Shown here piece after piece: positions 43,794 through 55,690 of a DNA stretch of 64,000 nucleotides. This stretch comes from Phoronis australis (Eukaryota > Phoronida > Phoronidae). Position 1 is the first letter of the stretch. Each line of letters begins with the position of its first letter. The translations under genes were made by a program, and so were the position numbers. Where the stretch lies: the NCBI GenBank assembly GCA_002633005.1, contig NMRA01000691.1:1-64000 (forward strand). The letters run 5' to 3'. Under the pieces are notes generated by a model that was given only the letters and a program-made list of their open reading frames with translations, was not told the origin of the DNA and did not search any database.

Positions 43794-45250
43794 TTACGTT
43801 GCATTTATATTTGTATGTATAGTTACATAATCATCACCATATTTATCATCATTATCGTTCAATGGCAGGTGACCTAATGCAATTTTCATGTGCCTCGAAA
43901 TAAAGTCCCTCAATTTGTATTGATCAATAGTACCAACAACTGAGTCTGTAATGCCCTTAAACGAGTTCACTTGGCGTCCAGTGTTGACATGAAATGGGCG
44001 ATGCCGTCGCGTATGTTCGCATAACTTGTTCATGTCAACCACACTAAACATTTTGCGAGGCGTTTTCCGATGACGTTTGCCTCCAGTTACGGAGGACGGA
44101 TTGTGGACCTGTTTGTCAACAACCGGGGCTGCTTTTGACATGCGTGTAATAGACTTCTCACTTTTCACCGCCCCAGTCCTCTAATAACGGACTTCTTCAG
44201 TTTAATATCATTCTCCTACTGCATGTCAGCTGCCTTGCACGACATGGCATTTCGTACTGGTTTGGCAAAAGTCCCGAGTTTGACGCGCACACCTTCTCTT
44301 TATGATAACATGAGGTCTGTCTTTGCTAAAAAAATCGGCACATTCTACTGCGTATTTACTTAGAGACGTTAAGGCAACAAATTTAGGATACAGTTTTAAT
44401 AGAAAATTGAAAATGTCCATATCATCAGCCTTGATTACTTTATCCAGTATCATCAAGTGCAGTGCACATCCCAAAAGCCAATGGAATAATTATATAAGTC
44501 GTAGTGTGTACCATCTTCAGATGATTCATCTGAAGCAGTGATGTTCACTAGATTTCGAAATTTTTTTTATTCATAAATGTCAGTTGTAGGTACACATATC
44601 TGGTGAGCCACACTGCAAAACACGAAAGAAAGTGATAACAAAAATAATAATTTTGTTTACTGAAGCCATTGTCAAAGTTAGGGCTCATTCACACGAAAGT
44701 ACTTTTTATTATGTTTAAGCCCGTCCCAATGTCATGCTGAAACGGACTAGGAACAGGTAGAAAGGGTTAGCTTTGGTAAATGAAAGAAGTCTTGAATGTG
44801 ACAACATCCATGAAGCTCTTAATCAGATCGTAACAAGTACCTCCAAAGTTTATGCGGTCCGCACTCGGTTTTAGCTTGTTGTGTCAAACTCTTCCCAACA
44901 CAGTAAGCACTACCTTATCAGACAGCAATGCGAAACCATTTCCATCGCAGCTTCATTTTTAACAGAGGTGTTGTTTGGTAAAGGGCCTTAAATTAATTTT
45001 CAGACCTAATTATGCATCAGCAGAATGCCATTGGTCTTATGCCCAAAAACATTACTTCCTATTACCAGAGGAAGATTTTGGCCTCGAGTGTTTGGGGGAG
45101 CCTTGGTGTTCACAACTGTGCCATCATATAATATTTGTATGTACACTGGTGTCATGTCTGGTTCACCGAGATGGATGAGTAATCTTTCCACGATAGGGTC
45201 AACTAGGCTGTCCAGCCATTCCGTCTTCTTCTCGGTGCTCAAGTGCCTAA
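43794..45250 (-). pseudogene. transposon-like gene fragments nested in the helicase intron, family uncertain
   Basis: Three minus-strand open blocks follow in order. 45250-45006 reads EKKTEWLDSLVDPIVERLL, then PVYIQILYDGTVVNTKAPPN and GQNLPLVIGSNVFGHKTNGI. A broken stretch near 44940-44780 includes DRINFGGTCYDLIKSFMDVV. 44474-44226 reads LLKLYPKFVALTSLSKYAVE and CADFFSKD. 44168-43794 is basic and ends FISRHMKIALGHLPLNDNDD. The middle block resembles a segment (…SKYAxExL…) seen in large uncharacterised transposon-associated proteins of cnidarians and other aquatic invertebrates, possibly the DUF6589 group; I cannot confirm that. Stops separate the blocks. A short plus-strand open segment lies at about 45395-45585 (VPVAAAADLEVIFHYLMNLG). 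Confidence 0.4.
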
Positions 45251-45788
45251 ACTATGTCAGCTCTAGCCCTACATCTTCCTTGTTTTCATTGGACTTAGTT
45301 GTTTGAGCATTACAACTATGTTAACGTAACGAGCTTCGACTGCATGTGACAAAATATTAACATTAGAACATTCAGATGCTATTTATTAAATACAAAATCC
45401 ACAGAATACCGTACCAGTAGAAACAAAGTCCCTGTGGCTGCAGCTGCTGACCTTGAAGTTATATTTCACTATCTTATGAACTTAGGCTATAAGACATTTC
45501 ACAAACAAATGATTGAAGGAAAAGCAGTGCTGTCTGTTTACAACTTAAATGTACACTTGCTCAAACTCCACGAGGGTGTACTATAGAGACAGCGCTGTTG
45601 TGTCTTCCAGCAATTTTACGTACATTTTGTGAATTAACTTAAGTAAAAATACCTTTCAATTAATCTGCATTTCAGATACGTAAAAGTAATTTTAAATTTA
45701 ATTTTAATTTAAGAAAGGTGGCTATTTGTAATTGTTCAGAAAAAGAGAATCATTTTGGCAACCAAAATCACTGCAGTCTAAATGTGTG

Positions 45789-46220
45789 TTTTACGTTAAT
45801 GTATTCCACGTTATTTTCTTATAACACTATACTAATAATCTGAAACAATGTTCAATGAAATACAATAAAAACTGTCGTTAACAATGATTTATTCCATTCA
45901 ATTAGAGATGGTAAAATACAAAATTACCTAACAATAAACATGGATGAGATTACTTCAAATTATTAATGAAAGAGTGTATAGCAATGTTTATTTCATGTGA
46001 ATTAACTTAANTTTTACGTTAATGTATTCCACGTTATTTTCTCATAACACTATACTAATAATCTGAAACAATGTTCAATGAAATACAATAAAAACTGTCG
46101 TTAACAATGATTTATTCCATTCAATTAGAGATGGTAAAATACAAAATTACCTAACAATAAACATGGATGAGATTACTTCAAATTATTAATGAAAGAGTGT
46201 ATAGCAATGTTTATTTCATG
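45789..46220. other. unmerged contig-end overlap around N at 46011
   Basis: 45789-45997 (209 bp) recurs as 46012-46220 (209 bp) with almost no differences. The 13 bases before the N (TGAATTAACTTAA) copy a sequence near 45633. This is an assembly join, not a biological duplication. Confidence 0.9.
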
Positions 46221-46900
46221 ATTGTTTATGATAGCAGGGGGGTGACTTTTGCAAAGACTTTTAAAGAATTGGAGAGAATATCTTGGCATGTCTGCCACAA
46301 GTACCAGTCACTGATCTCACAGCAACACCTTCGTCCTCAGATCAAGTCAAACTAACTAAAGACTTCAATTTCAATAACCCAAATGCAATAGTCAGGATCC
46401 CAGACGGACCCAACATCACATATCACAAGATCGACAAGCCGCCGTCAACGCAAACTGAACCCATCTACAAGAGATTTTGCAGCCAATTGCTCAAAACCTT
46501 ATGCAAGAGAATACAGCCTTTCCACCTGACACAAAAGTGATAAGCTATGCATTGTGTACTTGAACTCATTTTTAGGAATAAATCAGAATGTTGGCGCACC
46601 TGTGCCTGAGAACAGATTATTCATAAGGAATACACCGAAAAAAAAAGAAAAAATGTAGTCTAGGAAATTTGCCATCCAGAAAGCAAAATTCCGATCTAGT
46701 ATTTGTAACAGTGGCACAGGGCATTGGGATCATTGCAAAACATGTAGGCCACTTGATACATTACAAGCTACCAACCAGTGTGGAACGATATTTCCGGGAG
46801 ACCGAGAGGGCTGGTCGTGATGGGGAACTAATTGAAGCCGCGTTGTATTTCAAACGTCAGAAGAAACCATCCCGGGATAACTCAAGGCATTATTGAGTAT

Positions 46901-49237
46901 TGCTAGAACGATAACCGATGTTATCGGCCACAAATGCTAGAGCAGTTTGGGTATTCAACTCAGAAATAATGTAACAGGCTAAAACTGTTGTGATGTTTCC
47001 AATAAGTGAATAGCCTTGATGTACTAGCTGCTTGAAATCTGATGTTTTCAAGAGTAGATTGCATTCTAAAGGCATATTAAGGCCTATATCAGCGGTTCAA
47101 AATGAGCAAATCAAAATAGTACAACAAAATAATTGGGTTGTGTATTTAATCGAAACTAACACCCATCCTATGTGTTTCACTCTGACCACAGTATAATAAC
47201 AAGAAGCAAGAACTGTCTCAAAACTAAATCAAAATCAAAACAATCACACTCCCCATTGACTGAAATGGGTGTTCCATGGAAATAGACCAATTACCAAAGT
47301 TCCAGCCGACGTAGGGCTCAAAAAGGCTTCAATCAAATGTACTCACAGCAAGCAAAATCTATTCAAAATGGAAAAACTCTTCAGTCACAGGATGTAGCAT
47401 GTCTAATCGTTCCATTTCTGTATGTGTACCCATTCTCAAGTTTTTAGCCGAGTCGTGAAAAACTCTGGTAAGCTGAATGCTTGCAATCTCAAAGTCATCT
47501 TCTGTAATTACGCTATGATCATTATCAAAAGGCACGTATTTAGATCATTGCACCCATATGGAAAGCTGCTCCTATATCCGGAATCAATCATATGTGCCTC
47601 TATTTGANNNNNNNNNNNNNNNNNNNNNNNNNNNNNNNNNNNNNNNNNNNNNNNNNNNNNNNNNNNNNNNNNNNNNNNNNNNNNNNNNNNNNNNNNNNNN
47701 NNNNNNNNTATACAAGACATCAACCCAGAACATACAATTGAACAGAATAGATTCTAGAAAAACACATTATTTTGGGAACTGTTTGTAATAGAAGTGCACG
47801 AGCATGAATCTATGTTTTCCGGTTTATTAAGTGAGTAAATGTGTTTGTTATCTCCGAAAGAACAACCTTCTTCCAACACGACTATCCATCGGGCTCTTCC
47901 ACCAAGATGGATTCAATCAGCTCTTTTATCCCGTCCTATTATGATAAAAACCAAAACGGATATGTCATCACGTTACACAACCATTAGTTGAACAGAAGAA
48001 GCATTCGTATCATAATCTTACAATTTTTCTTAAGTGTAGAGTTCTCTGTCATTTAATGACATATAGAAAGCTGACACCGCTTGCTCGTCAATGATCTGTT
48101 TAGGTTAATCAAATAAATTGTTAAGGTCAGAGCGATTTACGTTGTCTACCAGGGCAATTAGTATGCAGATAGAGAAGAGTGGATACGAGCAACACACTTA
48201 AGTACTAGTCGTTTCCAAAATTATGTGCATTTAGCTACGAAAATAAGTAACTTTCAAAATAAATTGAAAGTTGTATTTAGTGGCTGGAATAACCAATGCA
48301 CATTGTAAATAATTATTTGGCATTTACTCAAATTTTAAGGCTTTGTGATGCACAGAGGAGATAATGCACAAACCACTTTTTCTAGCTTATTTGAGTGGCC
48401 GTTTTGTAACCCTCTTGCTACTTTATTGCACCTTGTAGCTTTATGTAAGTTTTTGAACATGCACCTAAAGAATAAATTTGGTGACTGACCAAAAAATATC
48501 TTGCCTCAACTTTATATTTAGTGAAAATGGTCGCCAAACTGTCGATTTTGCAAATGATGAGTATAATTTACAGAAAAAAATAACGAAATTTTGAACAAGA
48601 AATCTGCTATAAACTGTGATAAAAGTCAAGTCTAGAGTACTTTTATGGTTTTATTACGCGATCAGTATCAAAACTGAACCCGGTAAGTCAGTTGACATTA
48701 GGTTTGAGGATATATAAAAACTTGTGCATGTAATCCCCTTGTTTTCTTTCATTATTATTTATTTGACACTTGCTGATCAATTAAATGAAATAAATTCCTT
48801 TGATGTTTGAATTAGTGAAAATCGTTATTTGTAAAGACTGCTTCTGAGGCTATCCTATATATTAGATACAAAAAGACAAATGAATGCCAATTCTATTCGT
48901 TTAAAAAGTTTTCATTATACAAGTGCGATCACAAAAGCTTTGTGGCTTTAGGCAGTCATACTAAAGACACTCCAGAACATCTGCGATGCTGTGAAGTACC
49001 GTGTAAATCAGGGCCAGTGGCAGAATGTGAGCTCGCACTAGCCAGCCTATGTAAATTTGTGACTGAGCACGACCAGTCTTGCTGCCTTTCCCCTCGTCGA
49101 CACCTAGTGGCTCCCCCCCATCCAGGTGTGGCAGCTGTGTAGCCCCCAGTTAACAGATGCCTGGTAGGCCCTGTGGACTACAACTGTTTAGTATCCTCCT
49201 CCACCCGCCTTCGGCAGGGACCCAGCTGCATTTGGCA
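46901..49237. other. intergenic with a run of N at 47608-47708
   Basis: About 101 unknown bases interrupt the region, a standard scaffold gap. A minus frame running out of the gap (QIEAHMIDSGYRSSFPYGCN) has no recognised family. The plus frame at 48942-49142 is Cys-rich but has no domain that I know. Confidence 0.4.
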
Positions 49238-50470
49238 CCCCCCCCCCGTTTCTACAGCACAGAGCCCGTAACCCGGTATGTTTGCTATGAAGTCTAGACC
49301 GTTGTGTTGAACTCTATTTACCTAATGCCTGTCATGAACTGAGTCATTTATAGAATTGCCTTTCATGATTTTTTTCTCTTGAGCTTGAATGTCTGCCTTT
49401 TCATACCATTATTGATCGCACTGTCAGAAATATTCAACGTTGGGGTGGCCGGCGACTGGTGTGGATATTAAGATTCGTAGCAACCTGCGGGGACATTCCA
49501 ATATAAACGCAAAACGATCACGAGTTTTGACCAAGTTGAAGATTTTTTTGCAGTGAACAGAGGGCCATTACCCCCTTAGGTGCCTCCCTTCCAAAGCCAA
49601 TGGCTCTCACAACGAAGATAAAAACACAAGTAAGGTACACTTCCCAAGAGTCAACAAGGTTAAGTTTACTCTTTAGGTTGAGGACTTCCTTATAGGCATT
49701 TAATTATTTTTCTTATTGTACCCATGACATTCTTCGTCAAAACTCAGTAAAACATTCCAGTCACAGCATATAACTACAAATTCAGAGCTAAAATCTGAAA
49801 TGATTTTTTCAGCATTTTTGTAGAAATTTATGTTGTCTCTAATTGGACCGTAANCCCCCCCCCGCGTTTCTACAGCACTGAGCCCGTAACCCGGCATGTT
49901 TGCTATGAAGTCTAGACCGTTGTGTTGAACTCTATTTACATAATGCCTGTCATGAACTGAGTCATTAATAGAATTGGCTTTCATGATTTTTTTCTCTTGA
50001 GCTTGAATGTCTGCCTTTTCATACCGTTATTGAACGCACTGTCAGAAGTATTCAACGTTGGGGTGGCCGGCGACCAGTGTGGATATAAAGATTCGTAGCA
50101 ACCTGCGGGGACATTCCAATATAAACGCAAGATGACCACGAGTTTTGACCAAGTTGAAGATTTTTTTGCAGTGAACAGAGGGCCATTACCCCCCTTAGGT
50201 GCCTCCCTTCCTAAGCCAGTGGCTCTCACAACGAAGATAAAAACACAAGTAAGGTACACTTCCCAAGAGTCAACAAGGTTAAGTTTACTCTTTAGGTTGA
50301 GTACTTCCTGATAGGCATTTAATTATTTTTTTATTGTACCCATGACATTCTTTGTCATAACTCTGTGCAACATTCCAGTCACAGCATGTAACTACAAATT
50401 CAGAGTTAAAATCTGAAATGATTTATTCAGCATTCTTGTAGAAATTTAGGTTGTCTCTGTTTGGACCGTA
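49238..50470. other. unmerged contig-end overlap around N at 49854
   Basis: 49238-49853 (616 bp) and 49855-50470 (616 bp) are near-identical from a poly-C run to TTGGACCGTA. The reading frame through the N fuses two halves of the same LINE sequence and is artificial. Confidence 0.92.
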
Positions 50471-50600
50471 CAAATTTATTATAGATACTAAATAACTGTT
50501 TTCCATCAAGACTACCGTGGCAGCCAAATTACCATCCGAATCTATTCTTTTGGGCTTCAAATTTAAAGTTATTATTAAAAAGAATGCACGTGGTGTTAAT
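49690..50600 (-). mobile_element. L1/Tx1-type LINE endonuclease fragment
   Basis: In the intact right-hand version (50600 down to about 50330) the minus strand reads KPKRIDSDGNLAATVVLM, NSYLVSIINLYGPNRDNLNF, a stop after YKNAE, then SDFNSEFVVTCCDWNV (GDWN in active enzymes) and YDKECHGY. This is the apurinic-type (EEP) endonuclease at the start of LINE ORF2. The allelic left-hand version repeats the segment without that stop (NFYKNAEKIISDFSSEF). Frames beyond it are broken. It likely belongs to the same clade as the pieces at the window start and at 53.6-58.8 kb. Confidence 0.8.
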
Positions 50601-52749
50601 GGAGAATTAAGACGTTTGAAATCGATTCTGTATCGATTTTCGTCGTTTGAACGCCATCACCAAATTTGACTCGGAACCGATAGCCAATCCCGATGACATC
50701 ATGGCTAAGATTGGTAAGAATCAGTAATTTACCAAGAATAATCTTAGTAAAGGAAAGTGGCAAGTCAATGTCATCTAGAATCATGGCCTAAGACCTCGTT
50801 TGTAGTACCACGTGGTTGCTAAAAGTTCGTAAAGATACCATTTGGTCTGGTACTTCCGAGAGTAACCTTCAACTGCGCGATGAAGAAGATGTTGGCAGGG
50901 GCCACATAATACAGAACATAACGTGGATGACATTAGGATTTCCTGAAACAGATGAGAAAAGACTCGCGCCTTTTTTTGTCATGCTGCGCGTAAGCCATTC
51001 ATTCATAAGATGTTGAACATCGCCTTAGGCTCCGACATAATCCCATAATTGTCACGGAGCGGCTATTGACAGAATAGTTCCCTGGCACACGAACTCCGCC
51101 AAAATGTTGCCGTGGGTACGACGAATCTACCTGTCCCCCACCGCACGCAAGGACCTGTGATTTAATTGATTCACAAGACCCCGATGTCTTTGTGAATACA
51201 ATGTAAGCTTTTGATGTTAGGTTGGGTTAGTGGCCACCACCGGGACCGCGCTTTTGACTTCGAAGACTGGCCGCGCTTCGTGCTACTGTTTTCGAAGACG
51301 TCACGCTATCGTGTCACTGCCACCATTGCCACTTCGTAGGATTTTCTATGCAAGTGGAACTGTCGAGATCTGTGTCGCTGTATTTGATTAAAAATTTTTG
51401 TTGTCTCTAATAGACGTAATTTGGAAATTCTAAGATTTGGAATCTGCAACCGACATCGTACGGTAAGTTTTCTTTCTTATCACAAAAATGATGTCATCGA
51501 TTAGTTCGAGTGCCACCTAAAGTTTTTTCGGCGCTAAATGGGGTTCTTGACGGAGTCGTACGATAGGAATTGGCGTAATCAGTTAATGTTAGGAGTAAAA
51601 GAAGAGATGACACACTGGTGTTGACCAGTAATATAGCTGTTAATGTGATAATAATAATGGAACATGAATATATAATACCTTTATAGTCCATGATCATTTT
51701 TTCTTCAGAAAAACCTGCCTTTTCATCAGTTACATATAAGTTAGAATGGAGACCCCTAAATAAGGTTTGAGATAACTAAACTAAACCTGTATCTCTGGAG
51801 TAGCAGCGCACGATTACTTACTAAGTAAATCTAGCGCACATTAATGCAAAAATTACCATGGTTGTTAAAAACTGCCATGTACAAAAATGAAGTGTTTTTA
51901 AACAAATACCGGAGCCCCAATGAAATTTTAATTCTGACTTGGTTTTCAATTTCAAATTGGTTGGTTGGCAAATTCAGATTAACCACAATTCACCTGAATG
52001 ACCACAATGAACGCGGTGAGACCGACAATCAACATTAATTTCCGTTGTCAACGCACAATTGTATTCGTATATTTCACATTGTTTCACAGTATTGTTTTTA
52101 AAACACGGTTCCTCCAGCAGCGTACGGTGTAGTATAAATGTACGGTTTGACCGACGCATGTTGACTTCAGTGGCGCTGTACCCACCCACCCCTACTCTAT
52201 GTACCATTAGTGCGGATGAACTGTATGTGGCGATTTCGGTGCGTGGCCAGAAATCCCCTACGTGTATAGAATTTTGCTTTTATTGCTGTTAATACGATCC
52301 ATGGCCTGGTTTCTTTGTTTAAACTGTTGCCATTGATGACCTTGCCTAATATGCACATTCATTGACCCAGATTTCTGTTACTGCAGGTTGTGATGAAGGA
52401 CGACGGCTTCAGATCCGATCGCTTTTTTAATTAATATTTGATCACTTCTCTCAAACTCTACACGCACGCCTCTCCATTTATTGTAGAGTCGCGATTTTTT
52501 AACGAGAAATAAGCTTGGGCAAAAACAGAATCCGACAAATCCGACTTAGTTTACAAGCAATATCATTTGCATTCAGTGGCAATGACTTAATCACTGAGAC
52601 TCTAAAAATACCCGTCTCGCAGCTACGTCACAATGTTTTAATGGTAACCGAGATAGGCAACTGTTCAACAGTCCCATGCACTTTTGAGTTTCTAAAAAGA
52701 ACATCATACGTGAAAACTTAAGATTAAAGCCCAACGCTGTACGCGTGAC
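50601..52749. other. intergenic, no gene recognised
   Basis: Short frames on both strands only. A TCGAAGACn-type word recurs near 51260-51300. No domain, RNA gene or clear repeat was recognised. Confidence 0.4.
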
Positions 52750-53588
52750 GAAACCATTTTTGAAACTCCTGACTTTGGGCCAAACAATTTAATGATAGGC
52801 ACATGATCTGTCACAATAGTGAAACGTCATTCAATCAAATATTGTTGAAATTTCCTAACTCCAAAAACGATCGACAAAGCCTCGATTTCAATTTGTGAAT
52901 AATTCTTTTCACTATCAGTTAACTTCCGTGAAGCTGTGGCAAATGGACGCTCATCCTCATTTCTAAAACGTGACTTAGTACACAACTAACGCCAACTTTT
53001 GAAGCCTCACAAGACAGAAAAACTGGTTTCTGAAGACCGTAGTGTACTACCACTTTATCGGAGATAATCAGTGGCTTACACTTGGCAAAACATCTTAGCG
53101 TTCTTCCCCAGACAAATGTCACATTCTTACGCAATATAACATGTAGAAGGTGCAAAATATTAGATAAGTTACCGTCCGGAGGTCTCGGTAATTTTTCATA
53201 GAGCTGTACCAAACCCGAGAAAGTTTGTAATTCTTTGACATTTGTGGGAATAGGAGCATTCATAATTGTCTCAAGTTTCTCTTGCGTAGGATGAATACAT
53301 GTTTTGACCATGATGTTGTTTAAGTCGGGCTGGAAATAGTTCCTAAAATCTGAAATGAGAATCAGCAGATTTAGATGCAATGCAAATTAAATCAAGATAT
53401 AGCACAACTCCTTTTATGCCTCTGAGCATTGACTCCATAACCGACTGGAACATGTGAGGAGCAGAAGCAACACCAAACTGTAATACTGAGGTTCTTACAC
53501 AACACGCAACGAATTCAAAGCCAGAAATTTGCGAGACTCAGGACCTACTTCTAATTGTAAATGTGCGTGGATGAGGTCAACCTAACAT
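52750..53588 (-). mobile_element. Ty3/gypsy LTR retrotransposon relic: end of RT and RNase H
   Basis: The minus strand reads VDLIHAHLQLEVGPESRKFL, then in other frames FGVASAPHMFQSVMESMLRG and VVLYLDLI, where the catalytic YLDD is changed to YLDL. Next come HPTQEKLETIMNAPIPTNVK, ELQTFSGLVQLYEK, LRKNVTFVWG, KCKPLIISDKVVVHYGLQKP and LSCEASKVGVSCVLSHV, the RT connection and RNase H start of Ty3/gypsy pol. It is frameshifted throughout. It continues the RT begun at 59385-59725; a LINE separates the two parts. No LTRs were seen. Confidence 0.88.
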
Positions 53589-53589
53589 T

Positions 53590-55690
53590 TTTTAAAAGTT
53601 TTAAGTTTATTTGCATAAACTGAAATTAACAATGGAATACAGTAGAAAAGTAAACAAACACATTTACTCTCACATTCACACATTCTAGCTCTGCTTGAAT
53701 TTATACTGAATGTTTTAGGGTTTCAAAAAATCCCAGCAAGTCAGAAGTAATTCTCTAGATTTCATGCTTTTCCATGTCTTGACAGTGTCAAATAAAATTG
53801 GGTGAAACCTCTCAAGTACAGTAATACATAAAGACTTCTAACAAGTATATATAAAGTACTGAGCTAACGTTAATACGACTAATTTCATAGCCAGGATCTC
53901 CAAAGTATGCAAATAGCAGGACACACTTTTCAGCCAGCAAAAGCTTCTCTCCAACGACGTTTGAAATCCAAGTTTGTAATTTATTCCAAAAAGAAAGTAC
54001 ATGCTCACATGCCAAAAACATGTGATTAAAAGCTTTTACCACTCCGAAAAATGAGCATTTGTCGTTTTGGAATATTTTCATTTTCTTTAAAACATGTTTT
54101 GTGTAAACTTTTTTTATGAATGTGATAATACTTATTAAAAACTTTTAAATGAGGTTGGAGCAACAGTTTAAAAGGCATAACATAAATATCTTTAATGTGC
54201 TGGTCAGCAAATAAATCTAATAAACTGTGTTCTACATCAGGAACTGATGTCTCTCTGGGGAGTAATACATCTTTTGTTCATCGCGTAGCAATCCGATCTG
54301 GTGCAAAATCGTGTATGCTGCTGGCTCTATCATTAATCGGACTATCTGAAATTTTCATTGCCTTGATCAGAGCAATTTACTTTATCCAATTGCTTAATTT
54401 TTATCTTTCCTTTAAAACCTCCCAGTATAATAATTTAGTTTCGAAATCCAATAAGTCTTGAACAAAAACAATTCCAGCATTGTAATAGTTGATGTAGAAC
54501 ACAGTTTTTCCATTTATCCATAGAACCTGATTTTTAAACCAATATTGTTATGTAAGTAGTATGTTATTTGCTCCCAGGACCATTACTTATCAGAGTACAA
54601 TAGGTTGAAATTTTCTATAAGCAAATTTTTATAAGCATAATTAGATTTTAATATTAAACAACTTCCATACTTTCTATAAACATATTTAGGGAACATCTCC
54701 CATTCTTTATTTTACCTTCTAAAAAACGTTTATTCCATTTAATTAACAAGGACTTATACAATTGAAAATGTTGACATCTGGAACAGCTAAGCCCCCTCTT
54801 TCCCTGCTATTTACAGCAATATCTCTTCTAACTCTTGGGGCTATTCAAAACACTCAAAAAGAGGACCCTTAATTTCTTCCCAAAAACATTTTTAAAATTA
54901 ATAACTCAAACCATCCGCTCCTGGCGATTTGTTGTTTTTAATATTTTTTAAAGCTTCATAAAATTCAGCTTGGGTAAAATACCTATCCTGAAATTAAGCA
55001 TCATCGACTGATAGAGTGTCGGGCAATTCAAACATATTTTAAGTTGCTATTATCGCTGCTATATAATAATTATGTATTTCCTTCCTCACTAAGCCCTGGC
55101 CTCAAACTAATTACCCTTTATTATTTTTAAGCTCAGAAATACACTTTTTTGTAGTTTCTTTTTTCCAAGTCGCCAAAAATATTTGGAGTTACCTTCTCCA
55201 TTTTCTATCCATTGAGCTTTACTTCTGACCATCTCTCCGTTAAATTTTTGGTTCTATAATAATTGTAATTCTACTCTGGCTCGGTTCAAGCCTTCCATGG
55301 CTTCATTATTTGAGTTATCCTTTTATAATTCAGCAGTAAAATTATTCACCAAATGAATGAGTTCCTCCTCTCTATTATTATCAGTTGCCCTTTTTGTTTT
55401 GAAAAAGTATAGTGTATAGTGTACTCTCTGATTTTCATTTTTACCATTTCCCATTTTGCATGTTTATTGGTTAAGACTGCATATTCCTTGTCCAGTATTG
55501 TTATGACTTCTTTTAACTTCTTAACATAGATATCAGTTTCCAAAAGGTTGTTATTAGTTTCCAAAAACCAGGCCCTCTAGCGCAAATCTCGTTGAGTGTA
55601 ATTGTGATTTTAACAGCAGCATGATCAGAATATATAAAATCGTTAAGAATAATACTTCTAATATGGTCCTTAAAGTCCTGGTCTCACACG
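53590..55690 (-). mobile_element. L1/Tx1-type LINE, 3' portion (linker, RT entry, C-terminus)
   Basis: From 55690 downward the minus strand reads DFIYSDHAAVKITITLNE (the SDH motif ending the endonuclease), RGPGFWK, then ETDIYVKKLKEVITILDKEY and KWEMVKMKIREY in the linker, then NIKNNKSPGADGL at RT entry near 54920. Right after FWEEIKGPLFECFE it jumps, in another frame, to VRRDIAVNSRERGGLAVPDV, which lies beyond the RT palm, so the catalytic core has been deleted at about 54845. 54081-53812 carries the terminal zinc-binding region: NDKCSFFG, FNHMFLACEHVLSFWNKLQ. The end near 53590 is A-rich in the element's own sense (CTTTTAAAAAATG). It is inserted within the Ty3/gypsy relic. Confidence 0.85.

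Larger units (their letters stand above)
42791..46900 (+). pseudogene. RecQ-like (SF2) DNA helicase relic in separated blocks
   Basis: Block 42791-43328 gives QVIALLAFPHDVVAVVPTRF then GKSLIYCTS (Walker A, with Arg for the first Gly of GxGKS), a stop, NQIAELTEKFGIKC in a second frame, and in a third IIKGNHQVVYAHPEALMS plus AAIDEGHIVLEW (motif II, DExH). It ends at a strong donor, GTGAGT. Block 46270-46900 resumes with LPQVPVTDLTATPSS (motif III), NNPNAIVRIPDGPNITYHKI, then TKVISYALCT, VPENRLFIRN, DLVFVTVAQGIGI and SVERYFRETERAGRDGE (motifs V and VI, with E for G in GRAGRDG). The order matches the RecQ family, ATP-driven 3'-5' DNA helicases. Stops, two or more frameshifts and changed motif residues show that it is not functional here. 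The gap of about 2.9 kb holds an opposite-strand gene and an assembly duplication. It may be a host pseudogene or part of a mobile element. Confidence 0.75.

Noticed and set aside
47508-47788. Frames running through the N block at 47608-47708
   Set aside because: They exist only because unknown bases contain no stop codons.
49700-49984. 94-codon minus-strand frame spanning the N at 49854
   Set aside because: It joins two allelic contig ends. The real LINE sequence is read from each side separately.
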